Source: Acetobacteraceae bacterium
GTDB taxonomy: Bacteria; Pseudomonadota; Alphaproteobacteria; Acetobacterales; Acetobacteraceae
Direction of reading: 5' to 3'
Length of the DNA: 34,133 bases
Assembly: GCA_027488195.1 (NCBI GenBank)
Contig: JAIYCD010000190.1
Location: 1-34,133, forward strand
In this document: in pieces, positions 26,147-33,471 of the stretch
Layout of the letters: each line of letters opens with the position of its first letter
Numbering within the stretch: the first letter of the stretch is position 1
Notes under the pieces: generated by a model
Told to the model about the DNA's origin: nothing
Seen by the model: only the letters and a program-made list of their open reading frames with translations
Database searches by the model: none
Program-made: the position numbers and the translations under genes

Positions 26147-29100
26147 GAGGCTTCAACCCGTCCGAGGGCGCGATCCGCCAGGGGCAGCTCACGCTCTTCG
26201 CCATGATCCTGCTGCTGCTGGCCGGCGCCTGGGCGTGGGGAAAGCTCGGCCGCGCGGAGGATCCGGCCTTCACGCTCAAGGTGATGGTGGTTTCCGCCGC
26301 CTGGCCTGGCGCGACGGCCGAGGAGATGCAGAACCAGGTGGCCGACCGCATCGAGGCGAAGCTCTCCGAGCTGCCCTGGCTCGATGTGCTGCAGACCTTC
26401 TCGCGCCCGGGCGTCTCCACCATCACGCTCACGCTGCGCGACGACACGCCGCCCCACGCCGTGGCCGGCCTCTGGTACCAGGTGCGCAAGCGCGTGGGCG
26501 ACATGCGCCAGAACCTGCCCCAGGGCGTGCAGGGCCCCTTCTTCGACGACGAATATTCCGACGTCTTCTCCGCCGTCCTCGCCCTGCGCGGCGCCGACAA
26601 TGCCGAGCTCGTCCGCCAGGCCGAGCGCCTGCGCGACCGGCTGCGCCGCCTGCCGGGGATCGAGAAGGTGACGCTCTTCGGCGAGCAGCCGCAGCGCATC
26701 CAGGTCGAGATCAGCCATGCGCGGCTGGCGACACTCGGCATCACGCCGCAATCCGTGCTGGACGCGCTGGCGCGGCACAATGCCGTCACGCCCGCCGGCA
26801 CGGTCGAGACCGGCAGCACCCGCGTGAACCTGCGCCTGCCCGAGGGGCTGGACGGGCTGGACAGCATCGCCGCCCTGCCGCTGGCCGCCGAAGGTCGCAC
26901 CATCCGCCTGGGCGATGTGGCGCGCATCACGCGTGGCCTGGCCGACCCGCCTGAGCGCGCCATCCGGCACCTGGGCGATCCCGCCGTGCTGATCGGCCTG
27001 ACCAAGCAACCCGGCCAGGATGTGCTGCGCGTGGGTGCGGCGCTGAACGCGGAACTCACGCGCATCCGCGCCGAATTGCCGCTGGGCCTCAGCCTCGATG
27101 CCGTGGCCGACCAGCCGCATATCGTGCGCGAGAGCGTGGACGAATTCTTGGTGAAGCTGGCGGCCGCGCTTGGCGTCGTGCTGCTCGTCTCCTTCCTCTC
27201 GCTGGGCTTCCGGGCGGGCATCATCGTGGCCCTCGCCGTGCCGCTCACGCTCAGCTTCGTCTTTCTCTTCATGGTCTGGCGCGGGACGGAGCTGGAGCGG
27301 ATTTCGCTCGGCGCGCTGATCCTCGCGCTCGGCCTGCTCGTGGATGACGCGATCATCGCGATCGAAGCCATGGCGGTGAAGCTGGAACAGGGCTGGGAGC
27401 GCACGCGCGCCGCGGGCTTCGCCTGGACCACCACGGCCGGGCCCATGCTGACCGGCACGCTCGTCACGGTCGCGGGCTTCATCCCCGTGGGCTTCGCCGC
27501 TTCCACCTCCGGCGAATATGCGGGCGGCATCTTCTGGGTGGTGGGGGCGGCGCTGATCGCGAGCTGGATCGTCGCCGTCACCTTCACGCCCTGGCTGGGT
27601 GCGAGGCTGCTGAAGGCCGCGCCGCACAACCCGGCGCATGATGCGCATGACACGCGCATGTATCGCGCGCTGCGCCGCGGCGTGGAGTGGTGCGTGGACC
27701 ATCGGATCACATTGCTGCTGGTGATGCTGGTGCTGCTCGGCGCCGGCATGGTCGGCATGGCGAAGACGAAGAAGCAGTTCTTCCCCGCCTCGCAGCGCCT
27801 GGAATTGCTGGTGGACATCAATCTCCGCCAGGGCGCCAGCTTCGCCGCGACGGATGCGGTGGCCAAGCGCATCGAAGCGGTGCTGCACGATGATTTCGAC
27901 GTGGCGCATTTCACCACCTATCTCGGTGCCGGCGCGCCGCGCTTCTTCCTGGCGCTGAACCCGGACCTGCCGAACGAGGCCTTCGCCAAGATCATCATCG
28001 AAAGCCGCGACGTGCCGGCCCGCGAACGCCTGCGCGAGCAGCTGATCGCCCTCGACGAAACCGGCGCCTTCCCCGAGGCGCGTGTGCGCGTCTCGCGCCT
28101 GGATTTCGGCCCGCCCGTCCCCTTCCCCGTGCAGTTCCGCATCGTCGGCCCCGACCCCATGGAGCTGCGCCGCCTGGCCGACCAGGCGGTGCCGCTGCTG
28201 CGCGGCGTGGCCGGCACGCGCAACGTGCAGACCGACTGGAGCGAGCTGAGCCCAGCGCTGCGCCTGGAGCTGGACCGCGAGCGCATCGCGCAGTTGGGCC
28301 TCTCGCCCCAGGCCGTGGCCACCTCCATGGCCACGCTGCTCTCCGGCGTCACGGCCACCACCATCCGCGAGGGCACGCGCGGCGTGGAGGTGCGGCTGCG
28401 CGCCGTGGCCCCCGAGCGCGCGGCGCTGGACCGGCTCGGCGATCTCTCGCTCGCCACGCCCGCGGGGCCCGTGCCGCTCAGCCAGGTGGCGCGGCTCGTG
28501 CCGGTGATGGAGGAGCCGATCCTGTGGCGCCGCAACCGCGAGCCCTTCATCACCCTGCGGTCCGACATCCAGGCGGGGCTGCAGGCGCCGGATGTGACGG
28601 CGGCCGCCATGCCCGTGCTCGCCCCCTTCATCGCGGCACTCCCGCCCGGCTACCGGCTGGAGGTGGGCGGCGCCACCGAGCAGGCCGGCAAGGCCAATGC
28701 GAGCCTCTTCGCGCTCTTCCCCGTCATGGTCGCGGTGATGATGGCGCTGCTCATGCTGCAATTGCGCCATCTGGGCCGCATGGCGCTGGTGATGGCGACC
28801 GCGCCCTTGGGCATTCCTGGTGCCGCCGCCGCGCTGCTGTTGATGGGCGCGCCCTTCGGCTTCGTGGCGCTGCTCGGCGTCATCGCGCTCGCGGGCATGG
28901 TCATGCGCAACACCCTGATCCTGGTGGACCAGGTGCAGCAGGATCTGGAGGCCGGGATCGAACTGCGCGAGGCGATCATCGGCAGCACGGTGCGCCGCGC
29001 GCGGCCGGTGATCCTGACGGCGCTGGCCGCCATCCTCGCCTTCATCCCGCTCACGCAATCGGTCTTCTGGGGGCCCATGGCGATCGCGATGATCGGCGGC

Positions 29101-29220
29101 CTGAGCGTGGCCACGCTGGCCACGCTGCTGCTCGTGCCGGCCCTGCACGCGCTGGCCCTGCCCTGGCGGCCCGCCGCGCAACCCGCGCCGCTGCGGCCCG
29201 AGCCGGTGCCGGCCGAATGA
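26143..29220 (+). CDS. RND-family efflux permease
   Basis: The 1025-aa product is an inner-membrane, proton-driven RND transporter. A first membrane span lies near residues 16-33 (LTLFAMILLLLAGAWAWG), followed by a large periplasmic loop and a block of membrane helices. GLLVDDAIIAIEAM contains the aspartate pair (about residues 401-402) used for proton relay. The layout repeats in the second half (second periplasmic loop, then helices with GVIALAGMVMRNTLILVDQV and LTALAAILAFIPLTQSVFWGPMA). Length fits the AcrB/MdtB/CzcA range. The N-terminal half resembles the AcrB/HAE branch more than heavy-metal CzcA, but the substrate cannot be assigned. The start overlaps the adaptor gene (ATGA). The long - strand ORF opposite it (25810-29343) is a codon-bias shadow. 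Confidence 0.95.
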   Translation: MRGFNPSEGAIRQGQLTLFAMILLLLAGAWAWGKLGRAEDPAFTLKVMVVSAAWPGATAEEMQNQVADRIEAKLSELPWLDVLQTFSRPGVSTITLTLRDDTPPHAVAGLWYQVRKRVGDMRQNLPQGVQGPFFDDEYSDVFSAVLALRGADNAELVRQAERLRDRLRRLPGIEKVTLFGEQPQRIQVEISHARLATLGITPQSVLDALARHNAVTPAGTVETGSTRVNLRLPEGLDGLDSIAALPLAAEGRTIRLGDVARITRGLADPPERAIRHLGDPAVLIGLTKQPGQDVLRVGAALNAELTRIRAELPLGLSLDAVADQPHIVRESVDEFLVKLAAALGVVLLVSFLSLGFRAGIIVALAVPLTLSFVFLFMVWRGTELERISLGALILALGLLVDDAIIAIEAMAVKLEQGWERTRAAGFAWTTTAGPMLTGTLVTVAGFIPVGFAASTSGEYAGGIFWVVGAALIASWIVAVTFTPWLGARLLKAAPHNPAHDAHDTRMYRALRRGVEWCVDHRITLLLVMLVLLGAGMVGMAKTKKQFFPASQRLELLVDINLRQGASFAATDAVAKRIEAVLHDDFDVAHFTTYLGAGAPRFFLALNPDLPNEAFAKIIIESRDVPARERLREQLIALDETGAFPEARVRVSRLDFGPPVPFPVQFRIVGPDPMELRRLADQAVPLLRGVAGTRNVQTDWSELSPALRLELDRERIAQLGLSPQAVATSMATLLSGVTATTIREGTRGVEVRLRAVAPERAALDRLGDLSLATPAGPVPLSQVARLVPVMEEPILWRRNREPFITLRSDIQAGLQAPDVTAAAMPVLAPFIAALPPGYRLEVGGATEQAGKANASLFALFPVMVAVMMALLMLQLRHLGRMALVMATAPLGIPGAAAALLLMGAPFGFVALLGVIALAGMVMRNTLILVDQVQQDLEAGIELREAIIGSTVRRARPVILTALAAILAFIPLTQSVFWGPMAIAMIGGLSVATLATLLLVPALHALALPWRPAAQPAPLRPEPVPAE

Positions 29221-29330
29221 GCGGCGTGGGCCTGCTTGCGCCGGATGGCTGGTGGCCCATACTGCCGCAAGCCGCCGACAAGACGCGGCCCGCCCGTCAT
29301 CCGGTCCGCCGCCCTGCCCCGGAGTTGAAC

Positions 29331-30185
29331 ATGATCCCATCAATCGGCATTCGTCCGCTGGATGCCAGCTTCGGCGCCGAACTCACCGGCCTCCGCATCA
29401 CGGGCGACGTGGCCCAGGCGGATTTCGACGCCTTCCTCGAAGCCTTCCATCGCCATCATGTGCTGCTGATCCGCGACGTGCCGAATGACCCGGCCGCACA
29501 GGTCGCCTTCAGCCGCCGCATGGGGCCGCTCGAGCATCACGCCGCCGCCAGCGCCGTGCATCCCGCGTATCCGGAGGTCTTCTGCGTCGGCAATTATACG
29601 GCGGACGGCATCACGGCCAATTTCGCCCGCGGCGTGGAGCAATGGCACGCCGATAGCAGCTTCCGCGAGGTGCCCAGCGCCGCCTCGCTCTTCTACGGCG
29701 CGATCTGCCCGCCGGAAGGCGGCGAGACCTGCTTCCTCGACGCCGTCGCCGCCTATGAAACCCTGCCCGATGCCATGAAGGCGCGGATCGAGGGGCTGCG
29801 CGGCGTGCATTGCCTCTACACCCTCAGCGAGTGGAATCGCCGCCACACCCCGGGCCGCGCGCCGATGGATGAAGCGAGGCGCCGCGCCTTCCCGCCCGTG
29901 GCGCATCCGCTGGTCCGCACCCATCCGGTCAGCGGCGTGAAGTCGCTGTTCCTGTGCCCGGCGGTGATCAGCCAGATCGAGGGCATGAGCGTCGCGGACA
30001 GCCAGGCGCTGATCGAGGAGCTCATGGACCATGCGGGACAGGAGCGCTTCGTCTATCGCCACGCCTGGCGCGAAGGCGACCTCGTGGTCTGGGACAACCG
30101 CTGCACGCTGCACACGGCCAGCCTGTTCGACCATGAGAAATACCTGCGGCTGATGTTCCGCACGACGGTGGCGGGGGCCGCCTAG
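29331..30185 (+). CDS. TfdA/TauD-family 2-oxoglutarate Fe(II) dioxygenase
   Basis: The 284-aa enzyme (ATG at 29331 with GGAG six bases upstream) belongs to the non-haem Fe(II)/2-oxoglutarate dioxygenases that hydroxylate sulfonates, aryloxyacids and similar compounds. The metal triad is visible: HxD in EQWHADSSF (His106, Asp108) and the distal His in CTLHTAS (His261). Arg277 in LMFRTTVAG probably binds 2-oxoglutarate. WHADSSF and ICPPEGGETCFLDAVAAYETLP look more like TfdA (2,4-D dioxygenase) than E. coli TauD, so taurine should not be assumed. The track ORF from 28524 contains an out-of-frame part of the RND gene. It follows the pump by 110 bp and converges with the RMD1-like gene, whose stop it overlaps by four bases. 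Confidence 0.9.
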   Translation: MIPSIGIRPLDASFGAELTGLRITGDVAQADFDAFLEAFHRHHVLLIRDVPNDPAAQVAFSRRMGPLEHHAAASAVHPAYPEVFCVGNYTADGITANFARGVEQWHADSSFREVPSAASLFYGAICPPEGGETCFLDAVAAYETLPDAMKARIEGLRGVHCLYTLSEWNRRHTPGRAPMDEARRRAFPPVAHPLVRTHPVSGVKSLFLCPAVISQIEGMSVADSQALIEELMDHAGQERFVYRHAWREGDLVVWDNRCTLHTASLFDHEKYLRLMFRTTVAGAA

Positions 30186-30916
30186 CGCGCCACCAGCTCA
30201 TAAAGGCCGGCCACGACCTGGATGAAGATGAAGGCCGCGACGGCGATCTCCAGCATCAGCGAGCGCTGGCCCTGGATCAGCGAGAGCAGCGTCTGCATGA
30301 TCTCGCCCACCATCACGAGCTTGCGTTCCAGCGCCTCGCAGCGCTCGTGCAGTTCGAATTCGTCGCTGAGGCGCTGGTAGAGGCGGTCCAGCTCCGGGTG
30401 CTCCCACAGCAGGTCGGGCTTATCGGCGGCCTGGATGCGGGCCGTGGCGCGGCCTCGCGCGGCGAGTGCCGCGCCGATCGCGCGCATCAGCCCGCGCGAG
30501 AGGAAGCCGAGCCGTCCCCGCTCGCGCAGGCGCGTCACCACCGGCTCCATCCCGTCCAGCGTGCGGGCCAGCCCCATCTCCTGCTGCGTGAGCGCGGCGC
30601 TCTTGGCCAGGGCATCGGCGAGGATACCGAGGCGCGGGGTGGAGAGGTCCATCAGCCGGATCTCGCCCGTCTCGCTCACCTCGTCCCGTTCGGCCCCGCC
30701 CGAGACCAGGGCATGCTCCACCAGCGGCACCGGCAGAGGACCCGTGATGCGGCGGGAAAGCTGGGCGACCAGGGCCTCCTGCTCAGCCGCGCTGGCGCCG
30801 AAGGTGACGAGCGCGCCCCAGCGAAAGGCGAAGGCCGGATGGGCACCGCCCTGCAGGATCACCGGGTCCGCCCCGCCGCCAACGCGCTGCGGCTGGGCGC
30901 GCGAGAGGCCGCGCAA
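30182..30916 (-). CDS. RMD1/DUF155 family membrane protein
   Basis: The product matches the RMD1/DUF155 (PF02582) family. An N-terminal domain contains HPAFAFRWGALVTFGASAAEQEALVAQL. The central ALAKSAALTQQEMGLARTLDGMEPVV is followed by DKPDLLWEHPELDRLYQRLSDEFELHERCEALERKLVMVGEIMQTLLSLIQGQRSLMLE, and one C-terminal membrane helix (IAVAAFIFIQVVAGLYELVA) ends the protein. Yeast members act at mitochondria; the bacterial role is unknown. The listed start is the TTG at 30916 (244 aa). The frame stays open further upstream and encodes IGATALLLGERLD, which looks like the conserved N-terminus, but it has no ATG, GTG or TTG before the in-frame stop near 31023. A rare start such as ATT at 30955 is possible. 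It follows the rhodanese gene directly, probably as an operon, and converges with the dioxygenase gene. Confidence 0.85.
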   Translation of the reverse strand: MRGLSRAQPQRVGGGADPVILQGGAHPAFAFRWGALVTFGASAAEQEALVAQLSRRITGPLPVPLVEHALVSGGAERDEVSETGEIRLMDLSTPRLGILADALAKSAALTQQEMGLARTLDGMEPVVTRLRERGRLGFLSRGLMRAIGAALAARGRATARIQAADKPDLLWEHPELDRLYQRLSDEFELHERCEALERKLVMVGEIMQTLLSLIQGQRSLMLEIAVAAFIFIQVVAGLYELVAR

Positions 30917-30960
30917 GTCCAGCCGCTCGCCAAGGAGCAGCGCCGTGGCGCCAATGGGGC

Positions 30961-31377
30961 TCAGCGCTGCCGCCAGGGCAGGTTGTCGGCCTTCCAGCCG
31001 GCGACGTGGCCGCGATGCCCCTCATGATCCACCGGGCCCTCGAACCCGTCGGCCACGTTGTAGGCATGCGGGAAGCCGGCCTGCTGGGCCGCCTGGCCCG
31101 CCGCCAGGCTGCGCGCGCCCGAGCGGCAGATGTAGAAGACATGGCTTTCGGCGGTGACGCCGGCCTTGCGGAGGTGCTCCACGAAATGGCCGTTCACCTG
31201 CATGCCCGGGAAGACCTGCCAGGGGATCAGCACCACCTGCTTGCCGAGGCCCGAAAGGTCCGGCACGCCCACGAAATTCCACTCGGCATCCGTGCGCACA
31301 TCCACCAGCACGGCGTTGGGGTCGCGCTCCAGCGCGGCCCAGGTGTCGGTGGGCGAGATGTCGGGCACTCCGGTCAT
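30961..31377 (-). CDS. Rhodanese-like sulfurtransferase
   Basis: The 138-aa single-domain protein (ATG at 31377, MTGVPDISPTDTW, with GAGGAG seven bases upstream) has the rhodanese fold motifs AVLVDVRTDAEWNFVGVPD and the active-site loop YICRSGARS with the persulfide-forming Cys near residue 84. The six-residue loop CRSGAR favours sulfur transfer over phosphatase-like (Cdc25) activity. No signal peptide is seen, so it is probably cytoplasmic. Donor and acceptor are unknown. The RMD1-like gene follows on the same strand, and the ABC transporter diverges across a 120-bp gap. The longer track start (31431) is unsupported by a ribosome binding site. Confidence 0.92.
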   Translation of the reverse strand: MTGVPDISPTDTWAALERDPNAVLVDVRTDAEWNFVGVPDLSGLGKQVVLIPWQVFPGMQVNGHFVEHLRKAGVTAESHVFYICRSGARSLAAGQAAQQAGFPHAYNVADGFEGPVDHEGHRGHVAGWKADNLPWRQR

Positions 31378-31497
31378 GGTTTTCTCCTCATGGTTGCAAA
31401 TCACAATGGGGAGTCCGGCGGGCGCCAGCAATGAGGGGGGTACGTTGGGACGGGCCGCCTGCTAGGAAATCCGCCTTGCTCCGTTTGGGAATCCGCC

Positions 31498-32517
31498 ATG
31501 ACGCCGCGCCGCCACCTGCTCCTCGCCACCGGAATCGCACCCCTCGCCGCCCCGGCCGTATCGCGCGCGCAAGCCGCGCCACGGCTGCGCCTCACGCTCG
31601 ACTGGGCCTTCCAGGCGCCCAACGCCTTCGCGCTCGTGGCGCGGGAGCGCGGCTATTTCCGCGAGGCGGGGGTCGAGGTGCAGATCGACCGCGGCCAGGG
31701 CTCGGGCGGCGTGCCGCCGGCCCTCGTCGCCGGCAGCCATGACATGGGCTATGCCGACATCAACCCGGCGATCCGCTTCCTGGCGCAGAACCCCGATAGC
31801 GGGCTGATCTGCGTGGCCGTGCTGCATGACCGCGCGCCGCTCTGCGTCATCACCCGCGCCGATGGCCCGATCCGCACACCGAAGGACCTGGAGGGCCGGC
31901 GCCTGGCCGCCCCGGATTTCGACGCGGGCCGGCAGCTTTTCCCCGCCTTCGCCCAGGCGGCCGGGGTGGATGCTTCCCGCGTCACCTTCCTCTCGGTCGC
32001 ACCCGCCCTGCGCGAGCCCATGCTGGTCCGACGCGAGGCGGATGGGGTGACGGGCTTCGTCACCACCTCCGCCCTCGCGCTGAAGGGCATCGGCCTGCCC
32101 ATCCCGCAGCAGAGGATCATGATGTATTACGATCACGGCTTGAACCTCTATGGCGGCGCGCTGCTCACCACGCGCGCCTATGCCGAGCGCAACCCGGCCG
32201 TGGTTCGCGGCGCGGTCGCCGCCCTGATCCGCGGCTTCCGCGACACGCTGAGCAATCCCGGGGCCATGATCCAGGCGCTGCGCCAGGTGGAGCCGCTGAC
32301 CGATGCGGCGCTCGAGATGGAGCGCCACCAGCTCAACGTGGAGCGCGTCATCATGACGGAGAACGTCCGCGCCAACGGGCTCTCGGCGGTGGATATGGGC
32401 CGGATGCAGACCGGCATCACGGCGGTGGAGGCCGCCTTCAACCTGCCCCCGCGCATCCAGGCGGGCCAGTTCTACCTGCCCGACTTCCTGCCGCCCGCGG
32501 AACAACGCCGCATCTGA
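31498..32517 (+). CDS. NitT/TauT/SsuA-type ABC transporter solute-binding protein
   Basis: The 339-aa protein begins with a probable Tat-type export signal (TPRRHLLLATGIAPLAAPAVSRAQA, twin Arg followed by a hydrophobic stretch and AxA-like cleavage). The mature part matches the NMT1/THI5-SsuA periplasmic binding family: LRLTLDWAFQAPNAFALVARERGYFREAGVEVQI, VPPALVAGSHDMGYADINPAIRF, RTPKDLEGRRLAAPDFDAGR, and a C-terminal EMERHQLNVERVIM helix. Ligands of the family include HMP/thiamine precursors, aliphatic sulfonates, taurine and nitrate; nothing here decides among them. No TPP riboswitch is seen in the leader. The ribosome binding site is weak (GGGA). The ATPase and permease genes follow after a 153-bp gap rich in secondary structure. 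Confidence 0.92.
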   Translation: MTPRRHLLLATGIAPLAAPAVSRAQAAPRLRLTLDWAFQAPNAFALVARERGYFREAGVEVQIDRGQGSGGVPPALVAGSHDMGYADINPAIRFLAQNPDSGLICVAVLHDRAPLCVITRADGPIRTPKDLEGRRLAAPDFDAGRQLFPAFAQAAGVDASRVTFLSVAPALREPMLVRREADGVTGFVTTSALALKGIGLPIPQQRIMMYYDHGLNLYGGALLTTRAYAERNPAVVRGAVAALIRGFRDTLSNPGAMIQALRQVEPLTDAALEMERHQLNVERVIMTENVRANGLSAVDMGRMQTGITAVEAAFNLPPRIQAGQFYLPDFLPPAEQRRI

Positions 32518-32525
32518 ATGCTTCC

Positions 32526-32555
32526 CGGGCGGTGGCACGGCCCCACCGCCCGTTT
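32526..32555 (+). terminator. Hairpin with short T-run between binding protein and ATPase genes
   Basis: CGGGCGGTGG and CCACCGCCCG form a perfect 10-bp stem around a 7-base loop, followed by TTTCC, starting eight bases after the binding-protein stop. It could terminate part of the transcripts or protect the upstream mRNA, giving more binding protein than ATPase, a common pattern in ABC operons. Confidence 0.6.
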
Positions 32556-32560
32556 CCGAG

Positions 32561-32625
32561 GCAGCCCGGGCGCCGCACACCCATCCCCACGCATGCGCAC
32601 GGTGGGAAGCACCGCCCGGGGCTGC
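32561..32625. repeat. Long imperfect inverted repeat before the ATPase gene
   Basis: GCAGCCCGGGCG (32561-32572) pairs with CGCCCGGGGCTGC (32613-32625) with one bulged base. The enclosed stretch holds a second small stem (CCCAC with GTGGG). It lies just downstream of the terminator-like hairpin and 45 bases before the ATPase ATG. No known riboswitch is recognised. Confidence 0.5.
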
Positions 32626-32670
32626 TAGCTCTGCCGGACGCCGAGACCCCAGGATACCCCGGAGCCCCGC

Positions 32671-33471
32671 ATGACCCGACCGTTCGTCGAGATTGACCGC
32701 GTTGCCATGCGCTATGGCGGGGTGGAAGGCACGCTCGCCCTGCAGGAATGCAGCCTGAACGTGGAAAAGGGCGAGTTCATCTCGGTCGTCGGCCCCTCGG
32801 GCTGCGGCAAATCCACGCTGATGCGCCTCGTCTCCGGCCTTTGGCCCGCGACGGATGGCAATGTGGTGGTGGCGGGCGAGGAGGTGGACCGGCCCCTCTC
32901 GCTGGTCGGCATGGCCTTCCAGAACCCGACGCTGCTGCCCTGGCGCACCATTCTCGACAACGTGATGCTGCCGCTGGAAGTGGTGCCCGAGCACCGCAAG
33001 CGCCTGCGCGCCGAACGCGCGAAATACGAGCAGAAGGCGCTGGACCTGCTGAAGCTGGTCGGCCTCGAGGGCTTCGGCAGCAAGTATCCCTACCAGCTCT
33101 CGGGCGGGATGCAGCAGCGCACCAGCCTTTGCCGCGCCCTGATCCATGAGCCGCCCTTGCTCATGCTGGACGAGCCCTTCTCGGCACTCGACGTCTTCAC
33201 GCGCGAGGATCTGTGGGACGTGCTGCAACAGGTCTGGATGGCGCGGCGGCCGACCGTGGTGCTGGTCACGCATGATTTACGCGAGGCCTGCTATCTGGCC
33301 GACCGCGTGCTGGTGATGAGCGCGCGGCCCGGCCGCATCATCGCCGAACGCACCGTGCCCTTCGCGCGGCCGCGCAACCAGGAGACGATGGTGGAGCCCG
33401 AATTCACAAAGCTGGTGGCCGAGTTGCGCGGCTTCATCGCGCTGGCCCGCAAGGGCGAGGAGGTCACCTGA
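32671..33471 (+). CDS. NitT/TauT/SsuB-type ABC transporter ATPase
   Basis: The 266-aa nucleotide-binding protein powers the importer encoded by its neighbours. Walker A is GPSGCGKST at about residues 41-49, the Q-loop region is [24 protein letters not shown], the ABC signature is LSGGMQQR at about 143-150, Walker B is [12 protein letters not shown], and the switch histidine is in [20 protein letters not shown]. Sequence style and length fit the SsuB/TauB/NrtD group. The ATG has GGAG seven bases upstream. Its stop overlaps the permease start (TGATG). It lies downstream of structured intergenic RNA that may reduce its expression relative to the binding protein. Confidence 0.96.
   Translation: MTRPFVEIDRVAMRYGGVEGTLALQECSLNVEKGEFISVVGPSGCGKSTLMRLVSGLWPATDGNVVVAGEEVDRPLSLVGMAFQNPTLLPWRTILDNVMLPLEVVPEHRKRLRAERAKYEQKALDLLKLVGLEGFGSKYPYQLSGGMQQRTSLCRALIHEPPLLMLDEPFSALDVFTREDLWDVLQQVWMARRPTVVLVTHDLREACYLADRVLVMSARPGRIIAERTVPFARPRNQETMVEPEFTKLVAELRGFIALARKGEEVT

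Noticed and set aside
25810-29343. 1177-aa ORF on the - strand opposite the RND pump
   Set aside because: It is antisense to a convincing RND gene, has low-complexity Arg/His/Gln/Gly-rich composition typical of GC-rich shadow frames, and shows no domain or ribosome binding site.
29331-30185. Specific naming of the dioxygenase as TauD (taurine)
   Set aside because: The WHADSSF and PPEGGETCFLD segments are closer to TfdA-type enzymes; substrate cannot be fixed from sequence.
31378-31497. Possible TPP riboswitch before the THI5-like binding-protein gene
   Set aside because: No CTGAGA-type core or matching helices are visible in the 120-bp leader.
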